The translations under genes and the position numbers were made by a program. This document shows positions 9,113 to 17,272 of a stretch of DNA of 64,000 bases, in pieces. The DNA comes from Microbacterium keratanolyticum (lineage in GTDB: Bacteria > Actinomycetota > Actinomycetes > Actinomycetales > Microbacteriaceae). The stretch's first letter is position 1; each line of letters opens with the position of its first letter. The stretch is taken from positions 2,108,001 through 2,172,000 of the forward strand of contig NZ_JAFBBQ010000001.1 in the NCBI RefSeq assembly GCF_016907255.1, read 5' to 3'. The notes under the pieces were generated by a model that saw only the letters and a program-made list of their open reading frames with translations, had not been told where the DNA came from and ran no database searches.

Positions 9113-9781
9113 ATGAAGGTCATCTCGTACAACCTGCGAAAGCACAAGGCAGCCGACGAGCTCGCAGCTCTCGTCGAACAACACGACCCCGATCTGCTCT
9201 GCCTTCAGGAATGCCTCACGACCAGCCTGCCCGAGCGGATCGGCTCGCTGCAGCTCGTGGATGCGACGCAGGGAAACCGCTTGGGTCTCGCACTGTACTC
9301 GCGGACCGCGATGTTCCACGTCGACGACGTCCGCACCGTCGGATTGAAGAAATCACTGCACGACCGGGTCCTGAGGCCTGCCCACGAGCGGGTGCTGGGC
9401 GCGCGACTGCGGGACATCGATTCAGGGCGAGCGTTCGTCGTGGCATCTTTCCACGCGGCACCCCTCACGGCGCTCAATTCGCTGCGTCGCCATCAGATCC
9501 GCGCAGCCCTCGATGCGCTCGCCGAGTTGGGCACAGGTCTGCCGATCCTCATGATGGGCGACTACAACTATCCGGTCTTCAAGGAAAACCTGAGTCAGAA
9601 CATCAGTCGGCATGGATATGCGATGACGCTCAGTGACGACCACACCTACACGCGCTACCGCGTGTTCCGCGGTCACTACGATTTCGCGACATCCACCGGA
9701 TTCCGCATCGACAGGATGCAGACCCTGCCGCAGGGTGTGAGCGACCACCGTCCGGTCGTCGTCGAAGCCGAGCTCGACTGA
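9113..9781 (+). CDS. Endonuclease/exonuclease/phosphatase-fold protein
   Basis: 222 residues, start MKVISYNLRKHKAADELAAL. The EEP-fold signatures are in order: SYNLRKH, LLCLQE (metal-binding Glu), ASFHAAPL, MMGDYNYP and the terminal VSDHRPVVVE (catalytic Asp-His). No signal peptide or membrane segment is present. The family includes DNase I-like nucleases and phosphodiesterases, so the substrate is open. It stands alone between truA and the polysaccharide locus with 86 nt upstream and 153 nt downstream. Confidence 0.8.
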   Translation: MKVISYNLRKHKAADELAALVEQHDPDLLCLQECLTTSLPERIGSLQLVDATQGNRLGLALYSRTAMFHVDDVRTVGLKKSLHDRVLRPAHERVLGARLRDIDSGRAFVVASFHAAPLTALNSLRRHQIRAALDALAELGTGLPILMMGDYNYPVFKENLSQNISRHGYAMTLSDDHTYTRYRVFRGHYDFATSTGFRIDRMQTLPQGVSDHRPVVVEAELD

Positions 9782-9838
9782 GCGCCGGAGAGCGCTTTCA
9801 GTAAACCGCTTCACGCTGCGCAGATGGGCGGAGGAGTT

Positions 9839-9931
9839 ATGCGATGCTGGATACCGAAGTCGTGTGGGGGAACCGTCGCGTTGGCACGAGGTGCCGCATC
9901 CTCGCTTCGCGACGCATCGGAGGATATATAG
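9839..9931 (+). CDS. Possible 30-residue leader peptide
   Basis: A small ORF (MRCWIPKSCGGTVALARGAA, then ten residues ending EDI) has a strong GGAGGAG site 2-3 nt before its ATG and ends 3 nt before the ATG of the next large gene. Two Cys and one Trp sit in the first ten residues. It could be a translated leader or a chance ORF; a TATATA sequence just before the next start could instead give that gene its own promoter. No homologue is recognised. Confidence 0.25.
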   Translation: MRCWIPKSCGGTVALARGAASSLRDASEDI

Positions 9932-9934
9932 GTC

Positions 9935-11785
9935 ATGGAGGCACCAGCCACCCATTTGGAGACGCCCGTTTCCAGCGCACAGAAGCAACGCCGCTTCTGG
10001 GCGTCGATCGTCGACGGCTCTGCGTGGGTGCTCGGGATCGTCGCGGCCGTCGGATTGCGCTTCGAGTTCGTCATGACGCCAACCGGATGGGCCGCAGCGC
10101 TGCTGCTCGGCGCCGCGGCCGGACTCTTCCAGATCATCGGCGGATATGCGATCGCGCTGTATCGCGGTCGCTTCACCTACGGTTCCTTCGACGAGGTGCG
10201 AGCGCTGGGACTCTGGGTCATCTTCGAAGTGCTGCTGCTGTCTGTCGGTGTGATCATCCTCGGCAACACCATCGGGATTCCCCGCGGCACGGTCTTCCTG
10301 GCCTTCCCCTTCGTGCTGCTGATCATGTTCGGCGTCCGCTACGTCGCGCGACTCATGCTGGAGCGGCTGCGTAAGCCGGGTGCGGATGCGGAGCCTGCAC
10401 TGATCGTGGGGGCGGGGTACGTCGGCGACACTCTGCTGCACAACATCACGACCGACCCCTCCTCTCCGATCCGCGCCGTCGGAATCCTCGACGACGACAT
10501 CTCAAAGAAGCGCCTTCGCCTGCGTGGTGTGCCGGTCATCGGCCGCACGCGTGACATCGCGAAAGCCGCGGCGAGCACCGGCGCCACGACCCTGGTGATC
10601 GCGATCGGCGGCGCCGACGCCGCGCTGATCCGACGGCTGACCGATGCCGCGGACGCGGCAGGACTTCGCACCTCCGTGACGCCGTCGCTCGTGAACCTCA
10701 TGTCGGGCGCGCAGGCTGCGACCGATCTGCGCGATGTGAGCATCGAAGACCTCATCGGGCGGCACCCCGTCGACACCAACGTCGAGCTCATCGCCGGCTA
10801 CATCACCGGCAAGCGCGTGATGGTCACCGGCGCCGGCGGTTCGATCGGATCCGAGCTGTGCCGCCAGCTGTCGAAGTTCGGCCCCGCAGAGCTCATGATG
10901 CTCGACCGTGACGAGACCGGCCTGCAGCTTGCGCAGATCGGCACCGCGGGCCATGGGCTCCTCGACACCAACGACGTCGTGCTCGCAGACATCCGGGAAG
11001 AGGCGACGCTGCAGGAGATCTTCGCTGAGCGGCGCCCGCAGGTGGTCTTCCACGCCGCGGCCCTCAAGCATCTGCCCATGCTCGAGCAGTACCCGGATGA
11101 AGCCTGGAAGACGAACGTGCTGGGCACGCTCAACGTGCTGAAGGCCGCCCAGTCGGTGGGCGTCACGACCTTCGTGAACATCTCCACGGACAAGGCCGCG
11201 AACCCGACGAGTGTGCTCGGACACTCGAAGCGCGTCGCCGAGAAGCTGACGGCATGGATGGGCGAGCAGACCGGCATGCGCTACCTCTCGGTGCGCTTCG
11301 GCAACGTGATCGGCAGCCGCGGCTCGATGCTGCCCACCTTCCGCGCCCTGATCGATGCCGGCGGCCCGATCACGGTGACGCACCCGGACGTCACCCGCTA
11401 CTTCATGACGATCCCCGAGGCCTGCCAGTTGGTCATCCAGGCCGGCGGAATCGGCCGCCCCGGCGAGATCCTGATCCTCGACATGGGGGAGCCCGTCTCG
11501 ATTCTCGACGTGGCCAAGCGCATGATCGCGATGTCGGGCAAGACGATCGAGATCGTGTTCACCGGCCTGCGTCCCGGCGAGAAGCTGCATGAGGTGCTCG
11601 TCGGAGATCGGGAAGACCTCGAGCGACCGTTCCATCCGAAGGTGTCGCACACGACCGCGGACTCGATTTCTCCCGAGCGTCTGGACAAGGCTGGCTGGGA
11701 GGCGCGGATGTTGGCCACCCCGCGCGACAACGAGACGGCGATCATCGAACGCATCGACGCCACACCCGGAGAACGCACCTCGTGA
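9935..11785 (+). CDS. Membrane NDP-sugar 4,6-dehydratase (PglF/WbpM/CapD type)
   Basis: 616 residues. Four N-terminal membrane helices (within 20-140) precede a CoA-binding-like Rossmann fold (ALIVGAGYVGDTLLHNI) and a C-terminal SDR domain with TGAGGSIGSELCRQLSKFG near residue 300 and the active-site region NISTDKAANPTSVLGHSKR. The architecture matches PglF/WbpM, which turns UDP-GlcNAc into UDP-2-acetamido-4-keto-2,4,6-trideoxyhexose. It heads a tightly packed run with an aminotransferase, a phosphoglycosyl transferase and an acetyltransferase, and overlaps the next gene by 4 nt. The exact substrate is inferred from context. Confidence 0.88.
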   Translation: MEAPATHLETPVSSAQKQRRFWASIVDGSAWVLGIVAAVGLRFEFVMTPTGWAAALLLGAAAGLFQIIGGYAIALYRGRFTYGSFDEVRALGLWVIFEVLLLSVGVIILGNTIGIPRGTVFLAFPFVLLIMFGVRYVARLMLERLRKPGADAEPALIVGAGYVGDTLLHNITTDPSSPIRAVGILDDDISKKRLRLRGVPVIGRTRDIAKAAASTGATTLVIAIGGADAALIRRLTDAADAAGLRTSVTPSLVNLMSGAQAATDLRDVSIEDLIGRHPVDTNVELIAGYITGKRVMVTGAGGSIGSELCRQLSKFGPAELMMLDRDETGLQLAQIGTAGHGLLDTNDVVLADIREEATLQEIFAERRPQVVFHAAALKHLPMLEQYPDEAWKTNVLGTLNVLKAAQSVGVTTFVNISTDKAANPTSVLGHSKRVAEKLTAWMGEQTGMRYLSVRFGNVIGSRGSMLPTFRALIDAGGPITVTHPDVTRYFMTIPEACQLVIQAGGIGRPGEILILDMGEPVSILDVAKRMIAMSGKTIEIVFTGLRPGEKLHEVLVGDREDLERPFHPKVSHTTADSISPERLDKAGWEARMLATPRDNETAIIERIDATPGERTS

Positions 11786-12915
11786 ACGAACGCATCCACA
11801 TGTCCTCACCCGATGTCGGCGTGCGCGAGGAAGAGGCCGTCCTCGGCGCGATGCGGTCCGGGTGGATCGCTCCGCTGGGACCCGACGTGGATGCCTTCGA
11901 GCAGGAGCTCGCAGAACGAGTCGGCGTTGCGCACGCGGTCGCGCTGAGTTCGGGAACGGCCGCCCTGCACCTCGGGCTGCTCGCGCTGGGCGTAGGCCGC
12001 GGCGACATCGTCGTCACGTCGACCATGACGTTCGCGGCGACGACCAATGCGATCGTCTACACCGGGGCGGAGCCTTTCTTCGTCGACGCTGAAGTCACGA
12101 CGGGCAACATGGATCCTGCACTTCTGCGTAAGGCGCTGGAGTCGCTGCAGTCGGCAGGAGAGAAGGTCGCCGCCATCGTGCCCGTGGATCTTCTTGGGAA
12201 GACGATCGACTACACGAGCATTCTCGCGATCGCCGAAGAGTTCGGCGTGCCGGTGCTGTCCGATGCGGCCGAGTCCCTGGGAGCGACGCACGCAGGCCGC
12301 GCTGCAGGCAGCTTCGGACGTGCCTCCGCCGTCTCCTTCAACGGCAACAAGATCATGACCACCTCCGGTGGGGGAATGCTCCTCACCGACGATGCCGACA
12401 TCGCGCAGCGCACCCGGTACCTCGCGACGCAGGCGCGTCAGCCGGTGGTGCACTACGAGCACACGGACGTCGGGTACAACTACCGCATGAGCAACCTGCT
12501 CGCGGCGCTCGGTCGTGCTCAGCTTTCGCGCCTCGATGAGATGATCGGCCGGCGTCGCGAGATGCGACAGCTGTACAAAGACCTGTTCGCCGCGGTCGAC
12601 GGCGTCGAGATCTTCGGTGCGGCAGGCGATGAGAGCGACAACGTGTGGCTCACCTCGATCGTGGTCGATGAAGAAGTGTCCGGCTGGGCGTCGGCCGACC
12701 TCGCAGCGGCCCTCGCCGCACAGAACATCGAGAGCCGCCCGCTCTGGAAGCCGATGCACCTCCAGCCCGTCTTCGCGCACCATCGGGGCGTCATCTCGGG
12801 GGCATCCGAGGCGCTTTTCGCACGGGGGCTCACGCTTCCGAGCGGATCTGCTCTCGTGCCCGCCCAGCGCGAGCGGGTCACTGATGCCATCGACGAGTTC
12901 CTCCGTGCCCGCTGA
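11782..12915 (+). CDS. DegT/DnrJ/EryC1/StrS aminotransferase (PglE-like)
   Basis: 377 residues, GTG start overlapping the previous stop. PLP-fold type I motifs: ALSSGTAALHLGLLALGVG for phosphate binding, VLSDAAESLGATH and SFNGNKIMTTSGGGML, with the Schiff-base lysine near residue 190. It would aminate the 4-keto sugar made by the dehydratase to a UDP-4-amino-4,6-dideoxy sugar, as PglE does in bacillosamine synthesis. Placement between dehydratase and initiating transferase supports this. Confidence 0.9.
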   Translation: MNERIHMSSPDVGVREEEAVLGAMRSGWIAPLGPDVDAFEQELAERVGVAHAVALSSGTAALHLGLLALGVGRGDIVVTSTMTFAATTNAIVYTGAEPFFVDAEVTTGNMDPALLRKALESLQSAGEKVAAIVPVDLLGKTIDYTSILAIAEEFGVPVLSDAAESLGATHAGRAAGSFGRASAVSFNGNKIMTTSGGGMLLTDDADIAQRTRYLATQARQPVVHYEHTDVGYNYRMSNLLAALGRAQLSRLDEMIGRRREMRQLYKDLFAAVDGVEIFGAAGDESDNVWLTSIVVDEEVSGWASADLAAALAAQNIESRPLWKPMHLQPVFAHHRGVISGASEALFARGLTLPSGSALVPAQRERVTDAIDEFLRAR

Positions 12916-12916
12916 C

Positions 12917-13531
12917 ATGAGAAGCCGGCCGTACGATGTGCTCAAGCGTGCGCTCGATGTGCTCGCGGCGCTGATCGGTCTCATCCTGCTGTCACCGGTG
13001 ATGCTCGTCACGGCGATCCTTGTGGCGGCGCGGCTCGGTCGTCCCGTCGTCTTCGCCCAGCCCCGTCCGGGCAGGGGCGACCGCATCTTCACCCTCTACA
13101 AGTTCCGGTCCATGCGCGCTGTGGATGAGTCCCGTGGGTGGGTGAGTGACGCGCAGCGACTGACCCCGTTCGGGCGCCGACTGCGCTCCACCAGCCTGGA
13201 CGAGCTCCCCTCCCTGTGGAACGTGCTCCGCGGAGACATGAGCGTGGTCGGGCCGCGCCCGCTTCTCGTGGAGTATCTGGATCGTTACACACCTACGCAG
13301 GCGCGCCGACACGAGGTGCGCCCTGGGGTTACCGGTCTTGCACAGGTGAACGGTCGCAATGCACTCGGGTGGGAGGAGAAGTTCGCGCTCGATGTCGAGT
13401 ACGTCGAGCGGCGCTCGCTGGCGTTGGATGCCCGGATTCTCTGGGACACGGTGCGGTCGGTGATCGCCCGCGAGGGCATCAGCCAGGATGGCCAGGCGAC
13501 CGTTGAGAAGTTCGGGGGATCCCATGGCTGA
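12917..13531 (+). CDS. Initiating phosphoglycosyl transferase (PglC/WcaJ family)
   Basis: 204 residues (MRSRPYDVLKRALDVLAALI), near the size of minimal PglC enzymes. A single re-entrant hydrophobic helix (about 8-35) is followed by the bacterial sugar transferase domain: LYKFRSMRAVDE, FGRRLRSTSLDELPSLWNVL with the catalytic Asp-Glu, GDMSVVGPRPLL and RPGVTGLAQVNGRN. It transfers sugar-1-phosphate from UDP-sugar to undecaprenyl phosphate, starting each repeat unit. A GTG at 12905 is an in-frame alternative start. The stop overlaps the next gene. Confidence 0.92.
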   Translation: MRSRPYDVLKRALDVLAALIGLILLSPVMLVTAILVAARLGRPVVFAQPRPGRGDRIFTLYKFRSMRAVDESRGWVSDAQRLTPFGRRLRSTSLDELPSLWNVLRGDMSVVGPRPLLVEYLDRYTPTQARRHEVRPGVTGLAQVNGRNALGWEEKFALDVEYVERRSLALDARILWDTVRSVIAREGISQDGQATVEKFGGSHG

Positions 13532-14210
13532 GCCGCTCATCATCATCGGCGCCGGGGGCTTCGGCCGCGAGACCCTCGACGTGGTCGAGGCGATCAACGC
13601 CGCGGCGGATCAGCCGGTCTGGGACGTCATCGGCGTGGTCGACGATGCCCCCAGCGAGCGGCACCTCTCCCGTCTGACGGCGCGGGGCTACTCGCACCTG
13701 GGAAGCCTCGCCGAGGTGGAGGCTCCTGAGAAGTGCGCGTACATTGTCGCGATCGGATCGCCTGCCGTGCGCTCGCAGATCGCAGAGCGCGTCGACGCCG
13801 TCGGCGGCCGATGGGCGACTCTTGTCCACCCCACCGCTGTGGTCGGCTCCCGGCCCTCGCTCGGCGCGGGGACGGTAGTGTGTAGCGGCGTGCTGGTGTC
13901 GACGAACGTCCGTCTCGGCGCTCATACGCATCTGAATCCCGGCGCGATCATCGGCCATGATTCCGAGCTGGGGGACTTCGTCTCGGTGAATCCGGGAGCA
14001 GTCGTCTCCGGTGAGGTGATCGTGGAGGAGCGCGTGCTGGTCGGCGCGTCGGCGACGATCCTGCAGGGACTCAGGATCGGCACCGATGCCGTGGTCGGCG
14101 CAAGCGCGTGTGTGACGCGTGATGTGGCGTCGGGAACGACGGTTGTCGGGGTGCCGGCACGCCCCTTCCATGGGGGCGTCGATACGCAGAATCTGGATGG
14201 AGAAGAGTGA
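13524..14210 (+). CDS. PglD/NeuD-type sugar N-acetyltransferase
   Basis: 228 residues from ATG 13524, with GGGGGAT as ribosome-binding site inside the preceding gene. Residues 1-75 form the PglD N-terminal domain (LIIIGAGGFGRETLDVVEAI and VIGVVDDAPSERH). The rest is a left-handed beta-helix of hexapeptide repeats with the catalytic His in HLNPGAIIGHDSELGD. It would N-acetylate the 4-amino sugar. Together with the three preceding genes it completes a PglF-E-C-D set. Confidence 0.9.
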   Translation: MAEPLIIIGAGGFGRETLDVVEAINAAADQPVWDVIGVVDDAPSERHLSRLTARGYSHLGSLAEVEAPEKCAYIVAIGSPAVRSQIAERVDAVGGRWATLVHPTAVVGSRPSLGAGTVVCSGVLVSTNVRLGAHTHLNPGAIIGHDSELGDFVSVNPGAVVSGEVIVEERVLVGASATILQGLRIGTDAVVGASACVTRDVASGTTVVGVPARPFHGGVDTQNLDGEE

Positions 14211-15379
14211 TGAGTAGACCCGAGCGTGGGCAGGAGGGGCTGAATCTTCATATCTACCCGTCGACGCTCGAAGGGGCGAGCCGTCTGCGCAAGATCTCGA
14301 GCAGCGTGCAGCGCGAGAGCGCGTTCTCTGAGACGCACGTCGTCGGAATGCGTCGCGGAGATCTGCCGACGGAGGAGCAGGTCGCACCGGATGTGCGCTT
14401 CATCCGGCTCGCGGGCACCAAGCGCACGGGCAACCTTGGTCGGATCCTCAAGACTCTGCTCTGGCAGCCTCGTGTGTTCCTGACCTATAGGCGACAGAAC
14501 GTCGCCGTCGTCGCCGCGCACAGCGTGTGGGTGCTGCCGATGTGTGCAGCGCTCGCGTCATCGACCGGGGCAGCTCTGGTCTACAACCCGCACGAACTCG
14601 AGACCGAGACTGTGGCGATGCGCGGACTCAAGCGCTGGGTGGCTCAGCGGATCGAGCGCCGGCTCGTTCGGAAAGCCAGCGTCGTCACAACCGTGAACGG
14701 CTCTATCGCGCAGTGGTACGCGGATGCATACGACATCCCGACCCCGATCGCGGTCACGAACATTCCTGAGGACGACGGCTCAACGACCGACCTGCGCGCG
14801 GATCTCGGCATTCCCGAAGACGCGCTGCTCTTCGTCCACACAGGGAACCTCGCCCCCGGACGCAACATTCCGCTGCTGCTTGAGGCGTTCCCCGATCGTC
14901 CTGACCGCCATCTTGTCTTCGTCGGGGATGGGCCCCTCAAGGGGCTCGTCACGGAGGCGGCCGCGCGGCAGCGCAACATCCATCAGGTTCCGCCTGTGGG
15001 CCCCTTCTCGGTCGTCGGTGCGATGCGCAGCGCGGATGTCGGCGTCAGCCTCATGGAAGGCGACAGCCTTTCCCAGCAGTACTGCTCTCCGAACAAGTTC
15101 TACGAGTCGCTGTGCGCGGGCGTGCCTCCGCTGGCGACCAAGCTGGTCGAGCTGCGTCGGGTCCTCGGCCCGCACGCGGATCGCTGGACTGTCGCGCCGG
15201 AGATTGATGCCCTCCGAGCCTGGATCGACGAGATCACCCGTGAGGACATCGCGCAATTCCGTGCGACGCCGCCTGTGGTTGGAAGCTGGGACGATCAGGT
15301 GGCCCCGATGGTGCGGCGGTACCAAGAACTGGCCCTTGAGCGGGGCAACGCGCGAGCACGACAGCGCGTATCGAACTGA
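14210..15379 (+). CDS. GT4-like glycosyltransferase
   Basis: 389 residues; ATG 14210 overlaps the upstream stop and follows GGAG by a good distance (GTG 14207 is an alternative). It has two Rossmann halves. In the C-terminal half, LLFVHTGNLAPGRNIPLLLE, HLVFVGDGPLK and QYCSPNKFYESLCAGVPPLA match the donor-binding and EX7E-like region of GT-B family 4 enzymes. No membrane segment is seen. It probably adds the second sugar to the lipid-linked repeat unit. Confidence 0.8.
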   Translation: MSRPERGQEGLNLHIYPSTLEGASRLRKISSSVQRESAFSETHVVGMRRGDLPTEEQVAPDVRFIRLAGTKRTGNLGRILKTLLWQPRVFLTYRRQNVAVVAAHSVWVLPMCAALASSTGAALVYNPHELETETVAMRGLKRWVAQRIERRLVRKASVVTTVNGSIAQWYADAYDIPTPIAVTNIPEDDGSTTDLRADLGIPEDALLFVHTGNLAPGRNIPLLLEAFPDRPDRHLVFVGDGPLKGLVTEAAARQRNIHQVPPVGPFSVVGAMRSADVGVSLMEGDSLSQQYCSPNKFYESLCAGVPPLATKLVELRRVLGPHADRWTVAPEIDALRAWIDEITREDIAQFRATPPVVGSWDDQVAPMVRRYQELALERGNARARQRVSN

Positions 15380-15454
15380 GCGAACAGGCGCTGTGTCCGT
15401 GGGACCGCGCCTCTTACGAACGAATCCTCGGCAAAGAGGAGTTAGGAGCAGCCC

Positions 15455-17272
15455 GTGTGCGGAATCTTCGGGATCTGGGCGAACGATGAGGTCCCGCAGC
15501 GTGATCTGCAGAGCCTGCTGAATCACGCTGAGCAGCGCGGTCGGGACTCAAGCGGTCTCGTCGTGTTCCGTGACGGCGCATACGGGGTGCATCGAGCGGA
15601 CCTGCGCATTCGCAAGCTCGCGAACCGCACCGACACGACGCGCGCGACCTTCGTCATCGGGCACAGTCGATTGGTCACCAACGGCACGGAAGACAATCAG
15701 CCGGTGATGCGCGATGGCTTGATCGCGTTGCACAACGGGATTGTGACCAATCACGAAGAGATGTGGACCGATCTGGAGGCAGAGCGCCGGCAGACGATCG
15801 ACACTGAGATCATTCCTGCGTACATCGCTGAGCATGTCGCCGCCGGAAACAGCCTCGAGAAAGCCGCGTCGGCGTTCCTGGAGCACGCACAGGGGATCGT
15901 CGCCAGCGTGGTTCTCGACCCGGTGGCGGGCACCGTGGTGCTGTTCTCGAACAACGGCAGCCTGTACCACGGTGTTCACGGCGGCAACCACGTCATCTCC
16001 TCTGAGCTCTACCCGCTGCGCGAAATGGGCGCCGAGGACATCCAGCAGGTGCGCGAGCCGGTGTCTTTCGCTGTCGCGGCGACGCCCGTGGCGCCGACCG
16101 TCAAGGAGCACGCATCGCGGACGGTCAACCTCGTTCCGCAACTGATCCTGAGCTCATCCGAGGAATCCCTTCTGGAGTACCGTCAGCTCGATCTTCGACG
16201 GTGCACGAAGTGCGTGCTTCCCGAGACGATGCCCTTCATCAGCTTCGATGCCGACGGCGTGTGCAACTACTGTCTCAACTACCGTCCGCGCAACAAGCCG
16301 CGCGACAAGGCGGAGCTCTTCGAGCTGGTCGAGAAGTACCGCCGCCCCGGCCAGGACGATGCCCTCGTGCCGTTCTCGGGAGGCCGCGACAGCTGCTACG
16401 CGCTGCACCTCATCGTCAACGAACTCGGCATGCGCCCCATCACGTACACCTACGACTGGGGAATGATCACCGATGTGGGGCGCCGGAACCTCAGCAAGAT
16501 GTCGGCGGAACTCGGCGTGGAGAACATCATCGTCGCCGCAGACATCACGAAGAAGCGCGCGCACATCACCAAGAACCTCGCAGCATGGCTGAAGGCTCCC
16601 GATCTCGGAATGCTGAGCATCCTGACCGCCGGGGACAAGCACTTCTTCCGCTACATCGAGACGATAAAGAAGCAGACCGGCATCGATCTCAACCTCTGGG
16701 GTATCAACCCACTCGAGGTGACGCACTTCAAGGCCGGGTTCCTCGGCGTTCCGCCGGACTTCGTGGAGGAGCGGGTGTACTCGCACGGGGCGATGAAGCA
16801 GCTGCGTTACCAGCGTCTGCGTTTCGGCGCGATGATGAAGAGCCCCGGGTACTTCAACAGCTCGCTCTGGGACACGCTGTCCGGCGAGTACTACCGCAGC
16901 TTCACGACCAAGAACGACTACTACCACGTCTTCGACTACTGGCGTTGGGATGAGCAGGAGATCGACAACACCCTGCTCAACCAGTACGGGTGGGAGAAGG
17001 CCGTGGATACCTCCACCACCTGGCGCATCGGCGACGGCACGGCGGCGTTCTACAACTACGCGTACTACACACTGGCGGGCTTCACCGAGCACGACACCTT
17101 CCGCAGCAACCAGGTGCGCGAAGGCGACCTCACTCGCGACGAGGCGCTACGGCTCGTCGAGGAGGAGAACGCTCCGCGCTACCCGAACCTCAAGTGGTAT
17201 CTGGATGTCCTCGGGTTCGATTTCCCCACGGTCGTGCGTGCGATCAACTCGGCGAAGCGCGTCTATGGCTGA
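15455..17272 (+). CDS. Fused glutamine amidotransferase / N-acetyl sugar amidotransferase
   Basis: 605 residues in one chain. Residues 2-~215 are a class II (Ntn) glutaminase with nucleophile Cys2 (MCGIFGIWANDEV) and GHSRLVTNGTEDNQPV. Residues ~245-605 match the WbpG/WbuX N-acetyl-sugar amidotransferase family: a four-Cys knuckle (RCTKCVLPETMPF, CNYC), PP-loop ATPase motif PFSGGRDSCYALHL near residue 310 and GINPLEVTHF. WbpG-type enzymes convert a sugar N-acetyl group to acetamidino with ammonia, normally from separate HisH/HisF-like partners; here the ammonia source is built in. GAGGAG precedes the GTG. The sugar target is not known. Confidence 0.85.
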   Translation: MCGIFGIWANDEVPQRDLQSLLNHAEQRGRDSSGLVVFRDGAYGVHRADLRIRKLANRTDTTRATFVIGHSRLVTNGTEDNQPVMRDGLIALHNGIVTNHEEMWTDLEAERRQTIDTEIIPAYIAEHVAAGNSLEKAASAFLEHAQGIVASVVLDPVAGTVVLFSNNGSLYHGVHGGNHVISSELYPLREMGAEDIQQVREPVSFAVAATPVAPTVKEHASRTVNLVPQLILSSSEESLLEYRQLDLRRCTKCVLPETMPFISFDADGVCNYCLNYRPRNKPRDKAELFELVEKYRRPGQDDALVPFSGGRDSCYALHLIVNELGMRPITYTYDWGMITDVGRRNLSKMSAELGVENIIVAADITKKRAHITKNLAAWLKAPDLGMLSILTAGDKHFFRYIETIKKQTGIDLNLWGINPLEVTHFKAGFLGVPPDFVEERVYSHGAMKQLRYQRLRFGAMMKSPGYFNSSLWDTLSGEYYRSFTTKNDYYHVFDYWRWDEQEIDNTLLNQYGWEKAVDTSTTWRIGDGTAAFYNYAYYTLAGFTEHDTFRSNQVREGDLTRDEALRLVEEENAPRYPNLKWYLDVLGFDFPTVVRAINSAKRVYG

